A DNA stretch of 8,244 nucleotides. Source: an uncultured cyanobacterium (GTDB lineage Bacteria; Cyanobacteriota; Cyanobacteriia; Cyanobacteriales; Geitlerinemataceae). The notes beneath the pieces were generated by a model, which was not told the DNA's origin, did no database searches, and saw only the letters and a list, made by a program, of their open reading frames with translations. The position numbers were made by a program, and so were the translations under genes. Shown one piece after another: positions 5,475 to 8,244 of the stretch (within the stretch, counting starts at the first letter, position 1; every line of letters begins with the position of its first letter). The DNA lies in the NCBI GenBank assembly GCA_937121005.1, contig CAKZKB010000017.1, forward strand, positions 1 to 8,244, given 5' to 3'.

Positions 5475-6896
5475 ATGATTTCTCCCATCAAATTTGGTAC
5501 TGACGGCTGGCGAGGCGTAATTGCCCGCGATTTCACCTACGATCGCGTCGCCCGCGTTGCCCCCGTCGCCGCTACCGTACTGGCCCAAAACCACAGCGAT
5601 ACAGGTACGATCGTCGTTGGCTACGATCGCCGTTTTATGGCCCGCGAATTCGCTCGCGTCGCCGCCGAAGCGGTACAGAATGCCGGGTTTGACGTATTGC
5701 TGTCGGAGTCTTATGCTACCACTCCCGCCTTTAGTTGGGCAGCACACGATCGCGATTGCCTAGGGGCGATCGTCCTCACCGCCAGCCACAACCCCGCCGC
5801 CTATTTGGGACTGAAAGTAAAAGGCGGATTTGGCGGTTCGGTTTCCCCAGAAGTGACCCAGCAAATCGAACTTAAACTGGGGGAAGATTTAACCGTATCT
5901 GACCGCAAAGGAACCTTAACCCACTTCGCTCCCTGGGAAAACTACTGCCATGACCTGCGCCAAAAAGTGGATATGCCCGCCATTTCTCAGGCGATTTCCT
6001 CTGGCAAATTAAAAGTCTTTGCCGATGTCATGCACGGCGCAGCCGCAGGCGGTTTAAGCAAACTCTTAGAACTCCCCGTCACAGAAATTAATAGTAACGC
6101 CGATCCCCTCTTCGATGGCGGCGCACCCGAACCCTTACCGCGCTACCTTTCCTGTTTGTTTCGTCACATTCGCAGCTACAGTCGAGAAAGCGATGGTTTG
6201 GCAGTCGGATTCGTATTTGATGGCGACGGCGATCGCATTGCGGCTGTCGATGGCGATGGCAACTTTTTAAGTTCTCAAATTCTCATTCCCATCCTGATCG
6301 AACATCTGGCCCAACGGCGGGGTTTAAAAGGCGAAATCGTCAAAACCGTAAGCGGTTCCGATCTGATTCCCAAAATCGCCAACCTCTACAACTTACCCGT
6401 CCACGAAACCCCCATTGGCTATAAATATATCGCCGATCGAATGCTAACAGAAGACGTTCTCATGGGCGGTGAAGAGTCCGGCGGCATCGGTTACAATACT
6501 CACATTCCCGAACGCGATGCCTTGCTGTCGGTGCTGTATTTGCTCGAAGCCATGATGATGTCAGGACAAGATTTAAGCCAATTGTATCGCAATTTACAAG
6601 AAAAAACCAGCTTTTTCTCACAATACGATCGCATCGATTTACCCTTGGCAAATATGGCGGTGCGATCGCGCTTGCTAGAAAAATTAGAAACCGATCCGCC
6701 TCAAGAAGTGGCCGGACAGGCGATCGTCGATGTATCTACCAAAGACGGCTACTAATGCCGCAGAGCCGACGATCGCTGGCTGTTGATTCGCTTTAGCGGT
6801 ACCGAACCCGTACTCCGATTGTACTGCGAAGCCGCCGATTTAGAGCGCGTCCATCAGACATTGAATTGGGCGAAGAATTGGGCAGACTCTATCTAA
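5475..6896 (+). pseudogene. Phosphoglucomutase/phosphomannomutase family gene with an in-frame stop
   Basis: Alpha-D-phosphohexomutase, which would interconvert sugar 1- and 6-phosphates (glucose or mannose) for glycogen, cell-wall and exopolysaccharide synthesis. The uninterrupted frame gives 426 residues: phosphoserine loop TASHNP (S104, residues 102-107), metal-binding DGDGDR (249-254), sugar-binding GGEESGG (331-337). At codon 427 there is TAA (6753-6755). The same frame then continues without further stop for 46 codons to TAA 6894-6896 and encodes the C-terminal phosphate-binding domain, including RFSGTEP (readthrough residues 439-445) and RLYCEA. Total 473 codons is the normal length. 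In homologues the position after DGY is, as I recall, usually Lys, so one A-to-T change (AAA to TAA) would suffice. Without the RFSGTEP loop activity should be strongly reduced. Options: nonsense mutation, sequencing error, or recoding. The start is ATG 5475, directly after a heptamer repeat with no ribosome site. Confidence 0.82.
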
Positions 6897-7024
6897 AGGT
6901 AGAGCGCAATCTTAAGGGATTTGTAACATTGTAAGAGAAGCGCAGCCAGATATCGCACCTATACTGAAACAAGAAGCGCGATCGACGGCTGTTTGTATCG
7001 CACTCATCAATAGGAGAATCTCTT
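6897..7024 (+). promoter_or_regulatory. Leader and candidate promoter of the phosphoketolase gene
   Basis: This 128-base gap contains TATACT at 6960-6965, a fair -10 box, without a convincing -35 at the right distance (TTGTAA at 6921-6926 is too far). If used, the leader would be about 50 bases. A clear ribosome site AGGAG (7012-7016) lies 8 bases before the phosphoketolase ATG. There is no terminator hairpin after the mutase gene, so read-through transcription from it is also possible. Confidence 0.35.
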
Positions 7025-8244
7025 ATGGTTGGCATTGCCGAAGCCCCCACAACCACCCGGCAAAATCCCCTCAGCGACGACGAACTGCGGCGAATGCACG
7101 CCTACTGGCGAGCCGCCAACTATCTAAGCGTCGGCCAAATTTATCTCCTCGACAATCCTTTACTTAAAGAACCCTTAAAACTCGAGCAAATCAAACCTCG
7201 CCTCCTCGGACATTGGGGAACCACGCCGGGGTTAAACTTCATTTACGTTCACCTTAACCGAGCCATAAACGATCGCGATCTCAGCGTCATTTATATCGCC
7301 GGCCCCGGCCATGGCGGCCCGGCCATGGTTGCCAACACCTACTTAGAAGGCAGCTATACCGAACTGTATCCGAACGTTACTCAAGATACAGAAGGGATGA
7401 AGAAACTGTTTAAGCAGTTTTCTTTCCCCGGTGGCATTCCCAGCCACGTCGCCCCGGAAACCCCCGGTTCTATCCACGAAGGCGGCGAATTGGGATACGC
7501 ACTATCTCACGCTTACGGTGCAGCATTCGACAACCCTGACTTGCTGGTTGCCTGCGTTATCGGCGATGGCGAAGCCGAAACCGGGGCGTTAGCGACTGCT
7601 TGGCACTCCAACAAATTTCTAAATCCGGCGCGAGATGGAGCCGTTTTACCCATCTTACACCTAAACGGATATAAAATTGCCAACCCGACAATCTTTGCTC
7701 GCATGAGTCGGGAAGAACTGTCGCAGTTGATGTCAGGATACGGCTACAAACCCTACTTTCTAGAAGGGGACGATCCCGAAACCATGCACCAGCAGATGGC
7801 GGGAGTTCTCGATACCATGCTCGACGAAATTAAAGCCATTCAAGACGAAGCTCGCAGCAGTGGATTTCAGAAGCGACCTCAGTGGCCGATGTTGGTGATG
7901 AAAACACCGAAAGGTTGGACGGGGCCGAAGGAAGTTGACGGCAAGAAAGTAGAAGGATTTTGGCGATCGCACCAAGTCCCCCTCTCCGGTTTGGCGAAAA
8001 GTCCCGACCATATCCAAGCCTTAGAAGCCTGGATGAAAAGCTACAAACCCGAAGAACTGTTTGACGACAACGGGGCGTTAATTCCCGAACTGCAAGATCT
8101 GGCTCCGAAAGGCAATTTTCGCATGGGAGCCAACCCCCACGCCAATGGCGGTTTGTTGCTCAAAGATTTAAATTTACCCGAGTTTGAAAACTATGCCGTT
8201 CCCGTTAGCAAACCCGGAGCCGAAAGTGCCGAAGCCACGCGGAT
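7025..8244 (+). CDS. xfp: Phosphoketolase (xylulose-5-P/fructose-6-P), N-terminal half, cut by window end
   Basis: Thiamine-diphosphate enzyme that splits xylulose 5-phosphate (and often fructose 6-phosphate) with phosphate to acetyl phosphate plus glyceraldehyde 3-phosphate (or erythrose 4-phosphate); cytosolic. The first 406 residues are present of the usual roughly 800, and the frame is open to the last base. Recognisable are GHWGTTPG (63-70), the active-site GPGHGGPA (93-100), PGSIHEGGELGYALSHAYG (147-165), the ThDP/Mg-binding GDGEAETG (180-187) and NGYKIANPT (214-222), all hallmarks of the phosphoketolase N-terminal domain; the linker to the middle domain begins near 370-406. ATG 7025 is supported by AGGAG 8 bases upstream and by the typical N-terminus. 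In cyanobacteria this enzyme gives a carbon-saving route from Calvin-cycle sugars to acetyl phosphate. An acetate kinase or phosphotransacetylase gene might follow beyond the window. Confidence 0.94.
   Translation, partial: MVGIAEAPTTTRQNPLSDDELRRMHAYWRAANYLSVGQIYLLDNPLLKEPLKLEQIKPRLLGHWGTTPGLNFIYVHLNRAINDRDLSVIYIAGPGHGGPAMVANTYLEGSYTELYPNVTQDTEGMKKLFKQFSFPGGIPSHVAPETPGSIHEGGELGYALSHAYGAAFDNPDLLVACVIGDGEAETGALATAWHSNKFLNPARDGAVLPILHLNGYKIANPTIFARMSREELSQLMSGYGYKPYFLEGDDPETMHQQMAGVLDTMLDEIKAIQDEARSSGFQKRPQWPMLVMKTPKGWTGPKEVDGKKVEGFWRSHQVPLSGLAKSPDHIQALEAWMKSYKPEELFDDNGALIPELQDLAPKGNFRMGANPHANGGLLLKDLNLPEFENYAVPVSKPGAESAEATR

Noticed and set aside
6755..6796. ATG overlapping the premature stop (TAATG) as a restart for the mutase C-terminal domain
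   Set aside because: The ATG is in a different frame and reaches a stop after 13 codons, so it cannot express the RFSGTEP domain.
1..8244. HIP1 abundance as a sign of a special element
   Set aside because: GCGATCGC is spread through genes and spacers alike, as is normal over whole cyanobacterial chromosomes.

Overview
The window looks like chromosomal DNA of a cyanobacterium. The evidence is the very high density of the HIP1 octamer GCGATCGC (well over a dozen copies, plus many partial CGATCG sites), a phylloquinone-pathway MenE homologue, a PEP-CTERM protein of a type I associate with cyanobacteria, AAAATCT heptamer tandem repeats (the STRR class described in filamentous cyanobacteria), and a phosphoketolase. 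A filamentous (oscillatorian-type) host is my guess, not something the sequence proves.

Layout. 1-97: a dispersed-repeat-like double hairpin. 98-1489 (+): O-succinylbenzoate-CoA ligase (menE), complete, last step seen here being activation of the phylloquinone ring precursor. 1486-1665 (-): a 59-aa ChaB-like protein converging on menE with a 4-base tail-to-tail overlap. 1666-2080: noncoding spacer. 2081-2965 and 3003-3812 (+): two different TauD/TfdA-type Fe(II)/2-oxoglutarate oxygenases, 37 bases apart, surely one transcription unit; substrate unknown. 3813-4484: a 672-base noncoding stretch full of structure: a perfect 15-bp inverted repeat around an IS200/IS605-like end, AT-rich direct repeats, a strong intrinsic terminator pointing to the minus strand with no known gene to terminate, and then the long leader of the next gene. 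4485-5312 (+): secreted PEP-CTERM protein with its own intrinsic terminator. 5438-5896ff (+): a phosphoglucomutase/phosphomannomutase-family gene starting directly after a 4-copy heptamer repeat; its reading frame is intact across 473 codons except for one in-frame TAA at codon 427 that removes the phosphate-binding domain. 7025-8244 (+): N-terminal half of a phosphoketolase, cut by the window end.

How they fit together. The window is a mix of housekeeping (menE), central carbon metabolism (sugar-phosphate mutase and phosphoketolase) and accessory genes (oxygenase pair, PEP-CTERM protein). I see no defence system, CRISPR array, tRNA or rRNA. The most notable observations are the nonsense codon in the mutase gene, the orphan minus-strand terminator in the 672-base spacer (a possible small RNA), the decayed mobile-element structure there, and the uncharacterised oxygenase pair.
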